Source of the DNA: Methylomonas koyamae
GTDB lineage: Bacteria > Pseudomonadota > Gammaproteobacteria > Methylococcales > Methylomonadaceae
Direction of reading: 5' to 3'
DNA length: 64,000 nt
Assembly (NCBI RefSeq): GCF_019669905.1
Contig: NZ_AP019777.1
Span: 1,364,001-1,428,000, forward strand
Both the position numbers and the translations under genes were made by a program. Below are positions 30,974 to 39,947 of this stretch, in pieces. The first letter of the stretch is position 1. Each line of letters begins with the position of its first letter. The notes below the pieces were generated by a model that was given only the letters and a program-made list of their open reading frames with translations, made no database searches and had not been told where the DNA came from.

Positions 30974-33109
30974 ATGACCCATAATCCAGCGCTCGACACG
31001 CTACGTAGCGTATTCGGCTACGACAGTTTTCGCGGCCAGCAGCAGCACATCATCGAACAACTGATTGCCGGCCGTGACGTCTTGGTGCTGATGCCGACCG
31101 GCGGCGGCAAGTCTTTGTGTTACCAGATTCCGGCGCTGGTGATGGACGGCGTCGGCATCGTCATCTCGCCGTTGATCGCGTTGATGCAAGACCAGGTCAG
31201 CGCGTTGCACCAACTCGGCGTCAGAGCCGCATACCTGAATTCCACCTTATCGTTGGAGCAGGTGCGCGACATTGAGCAACAGTTGCAAAACGGCGACTTG
31301 GATTTGTTGTACATCGCCCCGGAACGGCTGTCCAATCTCAGAACTCAAGCCTTGTTCAACCGCTGCAAGATTGCCTTGTTTGCGATAGACGAGGCGCATT
31401 GCGTATCGCAATGGGGCCACGACTTTCGCGCCGATTACCTGCAGTTATCGGTGTTGCACCAGCAATTTCCGACCGTGCCGCGCATTGCCTTGACCGCAAC
31501 CGCCGACGAACGTACCCGCCAGGAAATCATCGCCCGCTTGGCCTTGGAACAAGCCCAAGTCTTTGTCAGCGGCTTCGACCGGCCCAATATCCGCTACCGG
31601 ATCGTGCAAAAAGACAATGCCCGCCAACAGTTACTGAGCTTTATCCGCAGCGAGCATCCCGGCGATACCGGTATCGTTTATTGCCTGTCGCGCAAAAAAG
31701 TCGAGGAAACCGCCGAATGGTTGAGCCAAAAAGGCTTGCGGGCGTTGCCTTACCACGCCGGTATGGACCACCAGCAGCGGCAGAAAAACCAGCATCAGTT
31801 TTTGATGGAGGATGGCCTGATTATCGTCGCCACCATCGCCTTCGGCATGGGCATCGATAAACCGAACGTGCGTTTCGTCGCCCATCTGGACCTGCCGAAG
31901 AGTGTGGAGGCTTACTACCAGGAAACCGGCCGCGCCGGCCGCGACGGCTTGCCGGCCAATGCCTGGATGGCTTACGGCTTGCAGGACGTATTGACCTTGC
32001 GGCAGATGCTCGGCGCATCCAACGCCGACGCCGCCCATAAACGGGTCGAATTGCACAAATTGGATGCGATGTTGGCCTTGTGCGAAACGGTCGGTTGCCG
32101 GCGCCAGGCCTTGCTCGGCTATTTCGGCGACGTGCTGGAGCAGGGCTGCGGCAATTGCGATACCTGCCTGGAACCGGTTGCGACCTGGGACGGCAGTCTG
32201 GCCGCGCAGCAGGCCTTGTCCTGCATCTACCGCACCGGCCAGCGCTTCGGCGCCACCTACTTGATCGACGTCTTACTCGGTAAGGACGACGAGCGCATCA
32301 AGCAATTCGGCCACGACCGGCTATCGACTTTCGGCATCGGCAAGGCCCTCGACGAAAAACGCTGGCGTTCCGTGTTCCGGCAATTGGTTGCCAAATCGCT
32401 GGTAGAGATCGACTTCGAAGGCCACGGCAGCCTGCGCTTGGCCGACGCCTGCCGGCCGGTGTTGCGCGGCGAGCAAACCTTGATGCTGCGCAAGGACGTG
32501 CAAACCGCCAAGACCCGGCGCGATAAGTACGAAAAGCGCCAGCCGGGCGGCGCGGCGGACAGTGCCTTGTGGGAAGCGTTGCGGGCCAAGCGCAAACAGT
32601 TGGCCGACGAGCAGGATGTGCCGCCGTACGTGATTTTTCACGATGCCACCTTAATGGCGATGGTGGAGGTGAGACCGCACAACCGCGAACAGCTCGGGAT
32701 GATTTCCGGCATCGGCCAGCGCAAGCTGGAACTGTACGGCGACGAGTTTTTGGCCGTCCTGGCCGAGTTCGATACCGCAGCGGAGCCCGGCTCCCGCTCC
32801 GATACCGTTGCCGAGAGCCTGGATTTGTTTCGCTTGGGCTATAGCGTGGAGCAGGTGGCGCGGCAGCGGGGAGTAACCGAGGATACGGTTTACAACCATA
32901 TGGCGAAAGCCTTGGAATCCGGTTTGGTGGAACTGGGCGACGTGTTAAACCTGTCGCCGGCGGAACTCGGCGACATCGAAGCCGCTTTGTTGGCCTTGCC
33001 GCACGAGCAACGCAATGCGTTGAAGCCGGTCTACGAACAACTGGCCGGAGCCTACAGTTACGGCATATTGCGCTGCGTCCGCGCCGCGTTACAGCGGCAG
33101 ACTGGGTAG
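30974..33109 (+). CDS. recQ: ATP-dependent DNA helicase RecQ
   Basis: A 3'-to-5' helicase for recombination and replication-fork repair. The 711-residue protein has a full set of domains: Walker [13 protein letters not shown] (K46), the DEAH motif in [16 protein letters not shown], the motif VI region [10 protein letters not shown], the RQC zinc site (CETVGCRRQ and GCGNCDTC), a winged helix and an HRDC domain near residues 530-610, then a short HTH-like tail ([17 protein letters not shown]). The region in front is 237 bases with a GGTTA/TAACC inverted repeat but no clear promoter. Confidence 0.96.
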   Translation: MTHNPALDTLRSVFGYDSFRGQQQHIIEQLIAGRDVLVLMPTGGGKSLCYQIPALVMDGVGIVISPLIALMQDQVSALHQLGVRAAYLNSTLSLEQVRDIEQQLQNGDLDLLYIAPERLSNLRTQALFNRCKIALFAIDEAHCVSQWGHDFRADYLQLSVLHQQFPTVPRIALTATADERTRQEIIARLALEQAQVFVSGFDRPNIRYRIVQKDNARQQLLSFIRSEHPGDTGIVYCLSRKKVEETAEWLSQKGLRALPYHAGMDHQQRQKNQHQFLMEDGLIIVATIAFGMGIDKPNVRFVAHLDLPKSVEAYYQETGRAGRDGLPANAWMAYGLQDVLTLRQMLGASNADAAHKRVELHKLDAMLALCETVGCRRQALLGYFGDVLEQGCGNCDTCLEPVATWDGSLAAQQALSCIYRTGQRFGATYLIDVLLGKDDERIKQFGHDRLSTFGIGKALDEKRWRSVFRQLVAKSLVEIDFEGHGSLRLADACRPVLRGEQTLMLRKDVQTAKTRRDKYEKRQPGGAADSALWEALRAKRKQLADEQDVPPYVIFHDATLMAMVEVRPHNREQLGMISGIGQRKLELYGDEFLAVLAEFDTAAEPGSRSDTVAESLDLFRLGYSVEQVARQRGVTEDTVYNHMAKALESGLVELGDVLNLSPAELGDIEAALLALPHEQRNALKPVYEQLAGAYSYGILRCVRAALQRQTG

Positions 33110-33420
33110 AAGCGGGCTGAACAAAGCCTTAGTTTCGGCATAGCCTGAAAATATCGTGGTGAAGAGACATTGCCCCCAAATCAAGCCACTTGGTGCGACG
33201 AACGGCATCCGGCGGAGGATTTGGCTTGACGTCAAATGATTAGCGAATCTGGTGAGGCGCATGACAGTTATAGAGGTACATCTCCTGTAAAGACGTGCAA
33301 TATCGTCTCGTCGGGCAGTAAGCTGATAGACAATATTTATCCCTTGCAGCACAGAAAACATCGGTATCAGTAAATCTAACCCAATTCGCGTTAGCTAAAG
33401 TGTAAAAATTTCGAGGAAAT
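33110..33420. other. Intergenic region at the left edge of an AT-rich islet
   Basis: No gene was seen in these 311 bases. Base composition drops compared with recQ. It holds an 8-base inverted repeat (TCAAGCCA 33181-33188, TGGCTTGA 33222-33229), a palindrome TTGACGTCAA at 33226-33235, and at 33374-33396 an integron-like pair ATCTAAC and GTTAGCT with a CTAAC/GTTAG stem, about 25 bases before the next start codon. Confidence 0.5.
33375..33384 (+). repeat. Left copy of a 10-base direct repeat flanking an islet gene
   Basis: TCTAACCCAA at 33375-33384 recurs exactly at 34055-34064, on either side of the 212-residue islet gene. Both copies contain the RYYYAAC consensus (ATCTAAC, GTCTAAC) of integron attC site ends. 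Ten bases is short, so chance cannot be excluded, but the positions relative to the gene fit a cassette. Confidence 0.5.
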
Positions 33421-34059
33421 ATGGCAAAAGATACCCAGCGCGGCTCAGCCGTCGTGAACGTTCTGAAATCCGATTCATTGGTTAGTGTAGGAAAGGAGTA
33501 CTTAGAACTTGGAATAGACACTTTGTTTGAGTCTGGCGCACTTAAGGATATTCCGCTAGCTAATACAATAGTTGGAATATTTGATGCTACCGGTTCTTTT
33601 AGAGATCAGCTTCTTGTCAACAAGCTTCTTCGTTTCATAAGTCAACTCTCGGAAATTTCGCAAGAAGAACGAATCGCAATGGCTGAAAAATTAAATGAGG
33701 ACGACAAATTCTCCGGCAGAACTGGTGCGGCGGTAATTGAAATTCTGGATAGGATGGAGAGCGAGAAAAAACCCGAGTATGCGGCAAAATTCTTTGCCGC
33801 CTACGCACGAAGCGAAATTTCCTTCGAGGAGCTTCGCCGTATATTGGTTGCGCTTGAACGAGTTCCATCCTTCGATTTAGAAAAATTGGAGAATTTTTCG
33901 AAATCTACGATCAATGAGTCGCGACAAATGGATGAATCCCTTTTACTTGCATTTGTAAATGCAGGCTTGGGAAAAAATAACGGTGGCTGGGATGGCGGAG
34001 CAATTGTTCCAACGAGTCTCTGTGAAACATTTGTAAGAGTCGGCATATGCGTGGTCTAA
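33421..34059 (+). CDS. Accessory protein of unknown function in a cassette-like setting
   Basis: A 212-residue protein without signal peptide. A moderately hydrophobic segment (LKDIPLANTIVGIFDATGSF, about residues 41-60) is followed by charged helices (RDQLLVNKLLRFISQLSEIS onward). I recall similar stand-alone accessory proteins in varied bacteria but no assigned function; a defence role is possible but not shown. The codon use is AT-richer than in neighbours. A GAGG ribosome site lies 4 bases before the ATG. The stop codon TAA is embedded in GTCTAAC, the start of an attC-like repeat, which is typical of integron cassette genes. Confidence 0.75.
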   Translation: MAKDTQRGSAVVNVLKSDSLVSVGKEYLELGIDTLFESGALKDIPLANTIVGIFDATGSFRDQLLVNKLLRFISQLSEISQEERIAMAEKLNEDDKFSGRTGAAVIEILDRMESEKKPEYAAKFFAAYARSEISFEELRRILVALERVPSFDLEKLENFSKSTINESRQMDESLLLAFVNAGLGKNNGGWDGGAIVPTSLCETFVRVGICVV

Positions 34060-34120
34060 CCCAACGTTTGAGTCGACTTCGCTAACGCTTGGCTGCTGAG
34101 TTTTGCTTTGGGTGTAGGAT
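34054..34120 (+). repeat. Integron attC-like inverted repeat
   Basis: GTCTAAC at 34054-34060 fits the RYYYAAC consensus. CTAACCCAA (34056-34064) pairs with TTGGGTGTAG (34108-34117) to give nine base pairs with one bulged G at 34114, and a weaker inner stem is possible (AGTCGA with TTGGCT). Total length of about 67 bases is within the attC range. The right end (GTGTAGGAT) matches GTTRRRY only if one base is skipped, so the site is degenerate, and no integrase gene is in the window. Confidence 0.45.
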
Positions 34121-34144
34121 CATGAAAACACGTCCTTTGACACA

Positions 34145-34394
34145 ATGATTGATGTCGCGAGCGAGTTTCTTTCCGGCCGGAAACGCTTCTGCACCATCGG
34201 AGCCGAGCTAGGAAATATCGAAGGAGGGGCGGCATGGTGTCTTATCGGAAGCATCTGCCGTTAAATCGACTCATCAGGGTATCGAGCATTTGAAGCGAGT
34301 CGGGCTTCCATTCCTGGAGCGGTTTTCCGACGCCAACAATTTACTGGCTACGTTAAGGGGAGGCGGAGCAGACACCATGCTGATTACAGATTAG
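34145..34394 (+). pseudogene. Frameshifted remnant of an unidentified gene
   Basis: Two overlapping reading frames form one plausible protein. The first starts at ATG 34145 (MIDVASEFLSGRKRFCTIGA) and stops at 34264; the second, shifted by one frame, is open from about 34215 to the TAG at 34394 and ends in HLKRVGLPFLERFSDANNLL and an acidic tail. The second part reads like a genuine C-terminus of a small cytoplasmic protein. A frameshift near 34215-34260 would join them. No ribosome site or family was identified. Confidence 0.5.
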
Positions 34395-34434
34395 TCCGCT
34401 GCTCCAGCTACACCCTGGGCAGATTGTCGCCCTC

Positions 34435-34466
34435 GGCAGCATTACGCCCGCCAGCTAGGCGTTGCC
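34435..34466. other. Stem-loop at the right edge of the islet
   Basis: GGCA (34435-34438) and ACGCC (34444-34448) pair with GGCGT (34458-34462) and TGCC (34463-34466), forming a bulged hairpin. A second perfect repeat AAAACC-AA-GGTTTT follows at 34467-34480. These lie just past the stop codon of the yqiB gene read from the other strand, so they may be terminator-like or the scar of cassette insertion. Confidence 0.35.
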
Positions 34467-34495
34467 AAAACCAAGGTTTTATGCAGGACGCTATA

Positions 34496-34942
34496 TCAGG
34501 CTTGCGCCGTCTCGGTCCGTTGGAAGCGGTATTCGGTTTTCAGGCAATGGTCCAGCCATTTCTGCAGAAAATAGTTCAAGCGCCATTTGTAATCGCGGAT
34601 TTCGATCAGATCGCCCGGGTCCTGGTAGACCTTGTCCACCGTCGGCCGGTCGTTGTCGCGGATGACTTCGGCCAGTTGGGCGTCGAGATAGATCCGGATT
34701 TTGACGGCCGGTACCAGCAGTTCGGAGCGTTGCTGGTTGAAGCAATGGGTCAGTTCTATGGTCAGCGTGTAGGGATTGCGTTCCAGAACGTCAAGATACA
34801 GAGCCGGTTTATTTTGCGTCACACCGATCGCGGCCCGGTCGAAAGAGCGCAAGTTCGGAATCAGCTTGAACAATTTCCGGTAGTTGGATTCGCATAGCTG
34901 TTCCAGGCAAAACGCGGTGTTGACCGGCTGCACCAGGCTCAT
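34496..34942 (-). CDS. yqiB: DUF1249 (YqiB-like) protein
   Basis: A 148-residue cytoplasmic protein of the DUF1249 family, known mainly from conserved position in gammaproteobacteria. Family stretches are NYRKLFKLIPNLRSF near the N-terminus, ERNPYTLTIELTHCF in the middle and KWRLNYFLQKWLDHCL near the end. The ATG at 34942 is chosen; the in-frame extension to 34987 lies inside queD. It starts 2 bases after the queD stop codon, so the two are cotranscribed. No biochemical function is established. Confidence 0.85.
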   Translation of the reverse strand: MSLVQPVNTAFCLEQLCESNYRKLFKLIPNLRSFDRAAIGVTQNKPALYLDVLERNPYTLTIELTHCFNQQRSELLVPAVKIRIYLDAQLAEVIRDNDRPTVDKVYQDPGDLIEIRDYKWRLNYFLQKWLDHCLKTEYRFQRTETAQA

Positions 34943-34944
34943 TG

Positions 34945-35349
34945 TCAATCTTCCCGGTAGCAGGCGTTGGCGCTGGCGGTTTCCCACAGCACCACTTGGT
35001 CGACGTTGAAACCTTGCTGTTTGACGTACTGGTAAATCATTTTACTCAGCACTTCGGCGGTGGGGTGCTCGTCTATCGCCAGATATTGTTCGTTATTGGC
35101 GATCAGGGCCGGAATGATAGGGTCGTCTTTGTGCAGCAGAAAGTTATGGTCCAGCACGTCGTCGATAAAGCTCTCGACGCAGGCTTTGACGTCGGAAAAG
35201 TCGCAGACCATGCCTTGCGCATTCAGTTGTTCCTGGCGGATAGAAATACTGGCCTTGACGCTGTGGCCGTGCAGATTGCGGCACTTGCCCGGATGGTTCA
35301 TCAGGCGGTGGCCGTAACAAAAATAGACTTCTTTGGTGATGATATACAT
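34945..35349 (-). CDS. queD: 6-carboxy-5,6,7,8-tetrahydropterin synthase QueD
   Basis: Converts dihydroneopterin triphosphate to 6-carboxytetrahydropterin in queuosine precursor synthesis. The 134-residue T-fold protein has zinc ligands H14 (CYGHRL), H27 and H29 (NLHGHS), and the active-site cysteine C23 (GKCRN). The DEHPTAEVLSKMI segment near residue 92 is also typical. A pterin-pathway PTPS role cannot be excluded from sequence alone, but the CxxxHGH motif favours QueD. Confidence 0.9.
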   Translation of the reverse strand: MYIITKEVYFCYGHRLMNHPGKCRNLHGHSVKASISIRQEQLNAQGMVCDFSDVKACVESFIDDVLDHNFLLHKDDPIIPALIANNEQYLAIDEHPTAEVLSKMIYQYVKQQGFNVDQVVLWETASANACYRED

Positions 35350-35384
35350 GGCGTGCCACGTCCTTGTCGTTATCTGTGGAATCC

Positions 35385-35684
35385 TTAATTGCCTTTGATG
35401 CTTTTGATCGAGGCGGCGATTTCGTAATTGCCGTCGCCTTGCTTGACGCTACGCACCACTTCGATGAACGCGGTCATCGGCGGCGTGATCGGCGTTTTCG
35501 GCAGAATGCTGACTTCCAGGGCCAGGCCGATTTCGAACGGGCGATTGGCGATGAACGAGACGCCGGCGCCGCTGAGCGTGGTGCATCTGCCGGTACTGAC
35601 TTGATCCGAATCGGCGAGCCGGTAGGTAATGTCACAGTCGACATCCATGCGGATGTAATCGCGTTTTTCATCATGAGTCAGCAT
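35385..35684 (-). CDS. PilZ domain protein (c-di-GMP binding)
   Basis: A 99-residue stand-alone PilZ domain. The N-terminal arginine switch KRDYIRM provides the RxxxR element, and TLSGAGVSF corresponds to the DxSxxG element with Thr in place of the usual Asp/Asn, so c-di-GMP affinity may be altered. Such small PilZ proteins control motility, pili or exopolysaccharide; no target is evident here. It is 35 bases upstream of queD on the same strand. Confidence 0.85.
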   Translation of the reverse strand: MLTHDEKRDYIRMDVDCDITYRLADSDQVSTGRCTTLSGAGVSFIANRPFEIGLALEVSILPKTPITPPMTAFIEVVRSVKQGDGNYEIAASIKSIKGN

Positions 35685-35971
35685 TGAGTTCCTCCGATTC
35701 GAAGTGAGCGTTGCGGGTAAGCGAACAATTGGCGGGAGTTTACTATAAAAAAATCCGGTCCAGGGCAGGAAAACGCGGCAGCAGCGACCGAGCTTCGGGT
35801 TTTGCCGGCTGGCTCCGGAATTTGGCTTGCCGGCGCCGGCTCGGCTTGGGATTCTGCGAGTTTTGTACTACGCGCCGGAGCGGGGTGAGCTGCTATGGCT
35901 TCAAGCGAATTCCGAGCGGCGGCAGCCGGGTATGGTCGCCGCCGGAACCGGACAAGAAGTCGCCAATCTGT

Positions 35972-36934
35972 TCATTCGGCTAACCCGGCCGCCTGCAGAT
36001 CGGCGTGGTAGGACGAGCGGACCAGCGGCGCGCTGGCGACCTGGCGGAAGCCGAGTTCGCGGGCGATCTCGGCATAACGGGCGAATTGGTCCGGGTGGAT
36101 GTATTCGCGTACCGGCAGATGGTCTTTGCTGGGTTGCAGATATTGGCCCAGCGTCAGCATGCTGCAGCCGTGGGCCAGCAAGTCCCGCATCACTTGCACC
36201 ACTTCGGCCTCGGTTTCGCCGATGCCCAGCATCAGGCCGGATTTGGTCGGCACCTGCGGCAAGTGCTGTTTGTGCTGCTCCAGCAATTTGAGGGAAGTCG
36301 GATAATCGGCGCCGGGGCGGGCTTGCAAATACAGGCGCGGTACCGTTTCCAAGTTGTGGTTGAACACGTCGCAAGGTTGTTGTTGCAGAATGTCCAATGC
36401 GGTGTCCATCCGGCCGCGAAAATCCGGTACCAGAATTTCGATTGTGGTCTGCGGCGAACGGGCCCGGACTTCGGCGATGCAGGCGGCAAAATGGCCGGCG
36501 CCGCCGTCGCGCAAGTCGTCGCGGTTGACCGAGGTGATGACGACGTATTTCAAGCCCATCGCCGCGATAGTCTCGGCCAGATTGGCCGGCTCTTCCGGGT
36601 CCAGCGGCTGCGGTTTGCCGTGGGCCACGTCGCAGAACGGGCAGCGCCGGGTGCACAAATCGCCCATAATCATGAAGGTGGCGGTGCCGTGGCTGAAGCA
36701 TTCGCCCAGATTGGGGCAGGCGGCTTCTTCGCAGACGCTGTGCAGGCGGTGTTCGCGTAGCGATTGTTTGATCCGGTTGACCTGATCGCCGCTCGGCAGC
36801 TTGACCCGGATCCAATCCGGTTTGCGCAGCGGCGGTTCGCCGGTCTGTTCCACTTTGACTGGAATCCGCGACAGCTTGTCGGCCTTGCGTTGGTGGGTTT
36901 GCGGCGTGGCACGGGACGGGGCGTTGAATGTCAT
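35972..36934 (-). CDS. lipA: Lipoyl synthase
   Basis: Radical SAM enzyme that inserts two sulfurs into octanoyl groups on lipoyl-dependent enzymes. The 320-residue protein carries the auxiliary cluster cysteines C68, C73 and C79 ([12 protein letters not shown]) and the radical SAM cluster C94, C98 and C101 (CTRRCPFC). Its start overlaps the lipB stop by 4 bases. It is the last gene of dacA-dat-ybeD-lipB-lipA on the minus strand. The 287 bases beyond it toward the PilZ gene hold no recognised gene. Confidence 0.97.
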   Translation of the reverse strand: MTFNAPSRATPQTHQRKADKLSRIPVKVEQTGEPPLRKPDWIRVKLPSGDQVNRIKQSLREHRLHSVCEEAACPNLGECFSHGTATFMIMGDLCTRRCPFCDVAHGKPQPLDPEEPANLAETIAAMGLKYVVITSVNRDDLRDGGAGHFAACIAEVRARSPQTTIEILVPDFRGRMDTALDILQQQPCDVFNHNLETVPRLYLQARPGADYPTSLKLLEQHKQHLPQVPTKSGLMLGIGETEAEVVQVMRDLLAHGCSMLTLGQYLQPSKDHLPVREYIHPDQFARYAEIARELGFRQVASAPLVRSSYHADLQAAGLAE

Positions 36935-37545
36935 GGTTCGATAGCCTTCAGCAATTGGTGGACCAGCGGTACCGCCAGTTCGTGGTTCGCTATGTTAACG
37001 CCCAAGTCGGCAAGTTGGGTGACTTGCAGTCCGGGGTAACCGCAGGGATTGATGTCTCGAAACGGGCCAAGATCCATATCGTTGTTGATGCTGATGCCGT
37101 GGTAACAGCAGCCGCGTTTGATGCGCAGGCCGAGCGAAGCGATTTTGCGGCCTGCGACATACACCCCCGGCGCATCGGGTCGTGCGGCGGCGGCGATGCC
37201 GTACTGGCTCAGCGTGGCGATGGCGGCGTTTTCCAGCAAGCTGACCGTCTGCCGGGGGCCTTGGTTCAAGCGGCGTAAATCGGCCAGCAGGTATACCACC
37301 AACTGGCCGGGGCCGTGGTAGGTGATTTGGCCGCCGCGGTCGGAATCGACGATGGGTATGCCGTTGTTGGCCAGCAGGTGTTCGCGTTTGCCGTTCAGGC
37401 CCAGCGTATAAACCGGCGGATGTTCGACGATCCAGATTTGGTCGGCACTGTCCGGCGTGCGTTCCGCCGTGTAGCGTTGCATGTCGTGCCAGACCGCGAC
37501 ATAGTCGCGCAGGCCCAACTGGCGCAGTTCGATATTCCGGTTCAC
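36931..37545 (-). CDS. lipB: Lipoyl(octanoyl) transferase LipB
   Basis: Moves octanoate from ACP to the lipoyl domains of target enzymes, before LipA acts. The 204-residue protein has the family motif [13 protein letters not shown], the catalytic lysine K134 (GRKIASLG) and the acyl-thioester cysteine C168 (NPCGYPG). The stop codon overlaps the lipA start. It follows ybeD by 8 bases. Confidence 0.96.
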   Translation of the reverse strand: MNRNIELRQLGLRDYVAVWHDMQRYTAERTPDSADQIWIVEHPPVYTLGLNGKREHLLANNGIPIVDSDRGGQITYHGPGQLVVYLLADLRRLNQGPRQTVSLLENAAIATLSQYGIAAAARPDAPGVYVAGRKIASLGLRIKRGCCYHGISINNDMDLGPFRDINPCGYPGLQVTQLADLGVNIANHELAVPLVHQLLKAIEP

Positions 37546-37553
37546 TGCTACCG

Positions 37554-37820
37554 TTACAGCGCCATTAATACGTCCGGGCAGGCGGTCAGGCCCAGATAAA
37601 TCGCATCCAATTGTTCGCGGCTGGTGGCTTCTATAACGACGGTAACCGCCGTGTAATTGCCGCCTTTGCTGGGCCGGCTGGTGACGGCGCCCTCGCGGAT
37701 GTCCGGTACGTGGCGGCGAATGATTTCCACGACGATGGCGTCGAAATCGTCGCGGCTTTTGCCCATCGCCTTGATCGGAAACTGGCAGGGAAATTCGAGT
37801 AATGAATCGGATTCGCTCAT
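37554..37820 (-). CDS. ybeD: DUF493 (YbeD) small regulatory protein
   Basis: An 88-residue protein with the YbeD-type ferredoxin-like (ACT-like) fold: FPCQFPIKAMGKSRDDF near the start, RPSKGGNYTAVTVVIEATS in the middle. The start at 37820 is supported by an AGGAG-like site (revealed as CTCCT on the plus strand); the longer open frame upstream only shadows the aminotransferase gene. Its start overlaps the stop of that gene by 4 bases. A location between dacA and lipB is conserved widely, with the role unresolved. Confidence 0.92.
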   Translation of the reverse strand: MSESDSLLEFPCQFPIKAMGKSRDDFDAIVVEIIRRHVPDIREGAVTSRPSKGGNYTAVTVVIEATSREQLDAIYLGLTACPDVLMAL

Positions 37821-38659
37821 GACAAGGAGTTTTTGTAAGCTTGCAGCAATTGGTCCATACGTTGCCACAGCGGGCCGGGTTTGCCGTCGCCGATCGCCGC
37901 GCCGTCCAGGGCTACCACCGGCACGATTTCGCGGGTGGAACTGACCACCCAAACTTCGCTGGCCTGTTGCAGCGCTTCCAGCGCGATGATGTCTTCTCGG
38001 TATGGGATTCGATGCGCTTCCGCCAATTCCAGAATCACGTCGCGGGTGATGCCGGGCAGAATGTCGTGGCCTTTCGGCGGCGTGATCAGTTCGCCGTCGA
38101 TGACGGCGAACACGTTGCTGGCGGCGCCTTCGATGACGTAACCGTTTTTGACCAGAATCGCTTCGGCGCAGCCGCGGTCGACCGCTTCCTGGCGCAGCAG
38201 AATGTTGGCCAGCAGCGTGATGGCTTTGATGTCGCACAATTGCCAGCGGGTATCGTCCAGCGTAATCGCTTCGATGCCTTCGCTGCGGCCGGGAAAGGGC
38301 TGGATATCGGCAGACATTGCGAACACGGTCGGCGTAGTCTGTTGCGGAAAGGCGTGGTCGCGCTTCGGCGCCCAGCCGCGGGTGATTTGCAGATAAATGT
38401 ATTGGTCGCGGCCGTCGTCGGCCAGTAAAGGCCGGAATATCGCTTCCCATTCGGCCACGCTGTACGCCAGCGGCAAACGGATGCCGGCCAAGCTGTTGTT
38501 CAGCCTGGCGATGTGGTCTTCCAGCCGGAACAGGCGGCCTTTATAGGCCGGAATCACTTCGTAAACGCCGTCGCCGAATAAAAATCCGCGGTCCAACACC
38601 GAGACTTTGGCGTCTGCCAGCGGCAGGTACTCGCCGTTCAAATAGACTTGTTGCGTCAT
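37817..38659 (-). CDS. dat: D-amino-acid (D-alanine) aminotransferase
   Basis: A fold-type IV PLP enzyme that interconverts D-alanine and D-glutamate with their keto acids. The 280-residue protein has the N-terminal VSVLDRGFLFGDGVYEVIPA motif, the PLP lysine in CDIKAITLLANIL, and the EGAASNVFAV motif. It overlaps dacA by 4 bases upstream and ybeD by 4 downstream. Pairing with a D,D-carboxypeptidase suggests recycling of D-alanine released from the wall. Confidence 0.92.
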   Translation of the reverse strand: MTQQVYLNGEYLPLADAKVSVLDRGFLFGDGVYEVIPAYKGRLFRLEDHIARLNNSLAGIRLPLAYSVAEWEAIFRPLLADDGRDQYIYLQITRGWAPKRDHAFPQQTTPTVFAMSADIQPFPGRSEGIEAITLDDTRWQLCDIKAITLLANILLRQEAVDRGCAEAILVKNGYVIEGAASNVFAVIDGELITPPKGHDILPGITRDVILELAEAHRIPYREDIIALEALQQASEVWVVSSTREIVPVVALDGAAIGDGKPGPLWQRMDQLLQAYKNSLS

Positions 38660-39819
38660 TCTTTCTCCAGTAAACCGATCGCGGCGTCGTACAGGCGGCG
38701 GAATAGGCCGCCTTCGGCCACGCTATCCAATGCCACCAGCGGTTTGCTGGCGATCGCATCGCCGGCCAGCGTGACATTCAAACTGCCCACCGTGTCGCCT
38801 TTGTTAAGCGGGGCGAATACGCCTTTGTCGATCTGGGTTTCGGCTTTCAGTTCGTTGAAATGTTTGCGCGGCGCGGTCACGTAAAGGTCTTCCGCCAAGC
38901 CGACCGCCAATTTGGAAGTCACGCCCTTGCGGATGCGGGTTTCGGCCAGCGGCTTGCCGCCCTCATACAGGCGGTGGGTTTCGAAGAAGCGGAAGCCGTA
39001 ATTCAGCAACGACTGGCTTTCGTTGGAACGGGCATTGGCGCTGGCGGTGCCCATCACGACCGAGATCAGGCGCATGTCTTCGCGTTTGGCCGAAGCGACC
39101 ATGCAGTAACCGGCGTCGTCGGTAAAGCCGGTTTTCAAGCCATCGACCGACGGATCGCGCCATAACAGCAGGTTACGGTTTTGTTGGGTGATGCCGTTGT
39201 AGGTGAATTCTTTTTGCGAATCCCAGCGGTAGTATTCCGGAAACTCGCGGATCATCGCTTGCGCCAGCATCGCCAGATCCCGCGCCGAGCTGTAATGGTT
39301 GGGGCTGGGCAGGCCGGTGGCGTTTTCGAAATGGCTGTTGGCCATGCCCAGGCGGCTGGCTTGTTCGTTCATCATCGTCGCGAAAGTTTGCTCGCTGCCG
39401 GCCACGTGTTCGGCCAAGGCCACGCTGGCGTCGTTACCGGATTGGATGATCATGCCTTGCAGCAAGTCTTCGACCCGAACTTGTTTGTTGACCTCGACGA
39501 ACATTTTCGAGCCGCCGGTTTCCCAGGCGTTCTGGCTGATCGTGACTTTCTCGTCCAACGTTAAATGTCCGGCTTTCAATTCGCGGAACACGACGTAGGC
39601 CGTCATGATTTTGGTCAGACTGGCCGGGGCTACGCGTTTGTCGGCGTCTTTCTCGGCCAGAATCCGGCTGCTGTCGAAATCCAGCAGGAAGAAACTGGAG
39701 GCGGCGACGCTGGGGGCGGCCGGGGTGAAAATCGGTCCGGCGGCCGGTAAAGACAGGCTGGTGAACAGTAACAGCAGCCCGCCAAACAGGCCGAATGTCA
39801 TGCGAAGAGGTTGGCTCAT
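38656..39819 (-). CDS. dacA: D-alanyl-D-alanine carboxypeptidase (PBP5/6 family)
   Basis: Trims the terminal D-Ala from peptidoglycan stem peptides. From the ATG at 39819 the protein is 387 residues with a signal peptide (FGLFGGLLLLFTSLSLPA). The catalytic motifs are SLTK (S67, K70), SGN (127-129) and KTG (229-231). A C-terminal beta domain and amphipathic tail (RRLYDAAIGLLEKE) fit membrane association. The in-frame extension to 40062 is non-coding shadow. It heads the dat-ybeD-lipB-lipA operon. Confidence 0.95.
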   Translation of the reverse strand: MSQPLRMTFGLFGGLLLLFTSLSLPAAGPIFTPAAPSVAASSFFLLDFDSSRILAEKDADKRVAPASLTKIMTAYVVFRELKAGHLTLDEKVTISQNAWETGGSKMFVEVNKQVRVEDLLQGMIIQSGNDASVALAEHVAGSEQTFATMMNEQASRLGMANSHFENATGLPSPNHYSSARDLAMLAQAMIREFPEYYRWDSQKEFTYNGITQQNRNLLLWRDPSVDGLKTGFTDDAGYCMVASAKREDMRLISVVMGTASANARSNESQSLLNYGFRFFETHRLYEGGKPLAETRIRKGVTSKLAVGLAEDLYVTAPRKHFNELKAETQIDKGVFAPLNKGDTVGSLNVTLAGDAIASKPLVALDSVAEGGLFRRLYDAAIGLLEKE

Positions 39820-39947
39820 GATTGCGGTATTCAAAAGTCGTTCGGGAAGCGGCCATTGTACCACCCCCGGCTCGCGCTTAGAAAAACCCGAGCGTTGCGC
39901 CAGCGGCACGCGTCGGAAAGCCCCGGACTGCTGGCGTTCGCTAGGGC

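Noticed and set aside
33226..33235. Palindrome TTGACGTCAA as an operator
   Set aside because: A single isolated 10-base palindrome without a promoter or a nearby gene start; probably chance.
37821..38450. Long minus-strand open frame continuing upstream of ybeD
   Set aside because: It lies antisense-free but out of frame within the D-amino-acid aminotransferase gene on the same strand; its translation is Arg/Pro-rich and unlike any family. Only the last 88 codons are the real ybeD.
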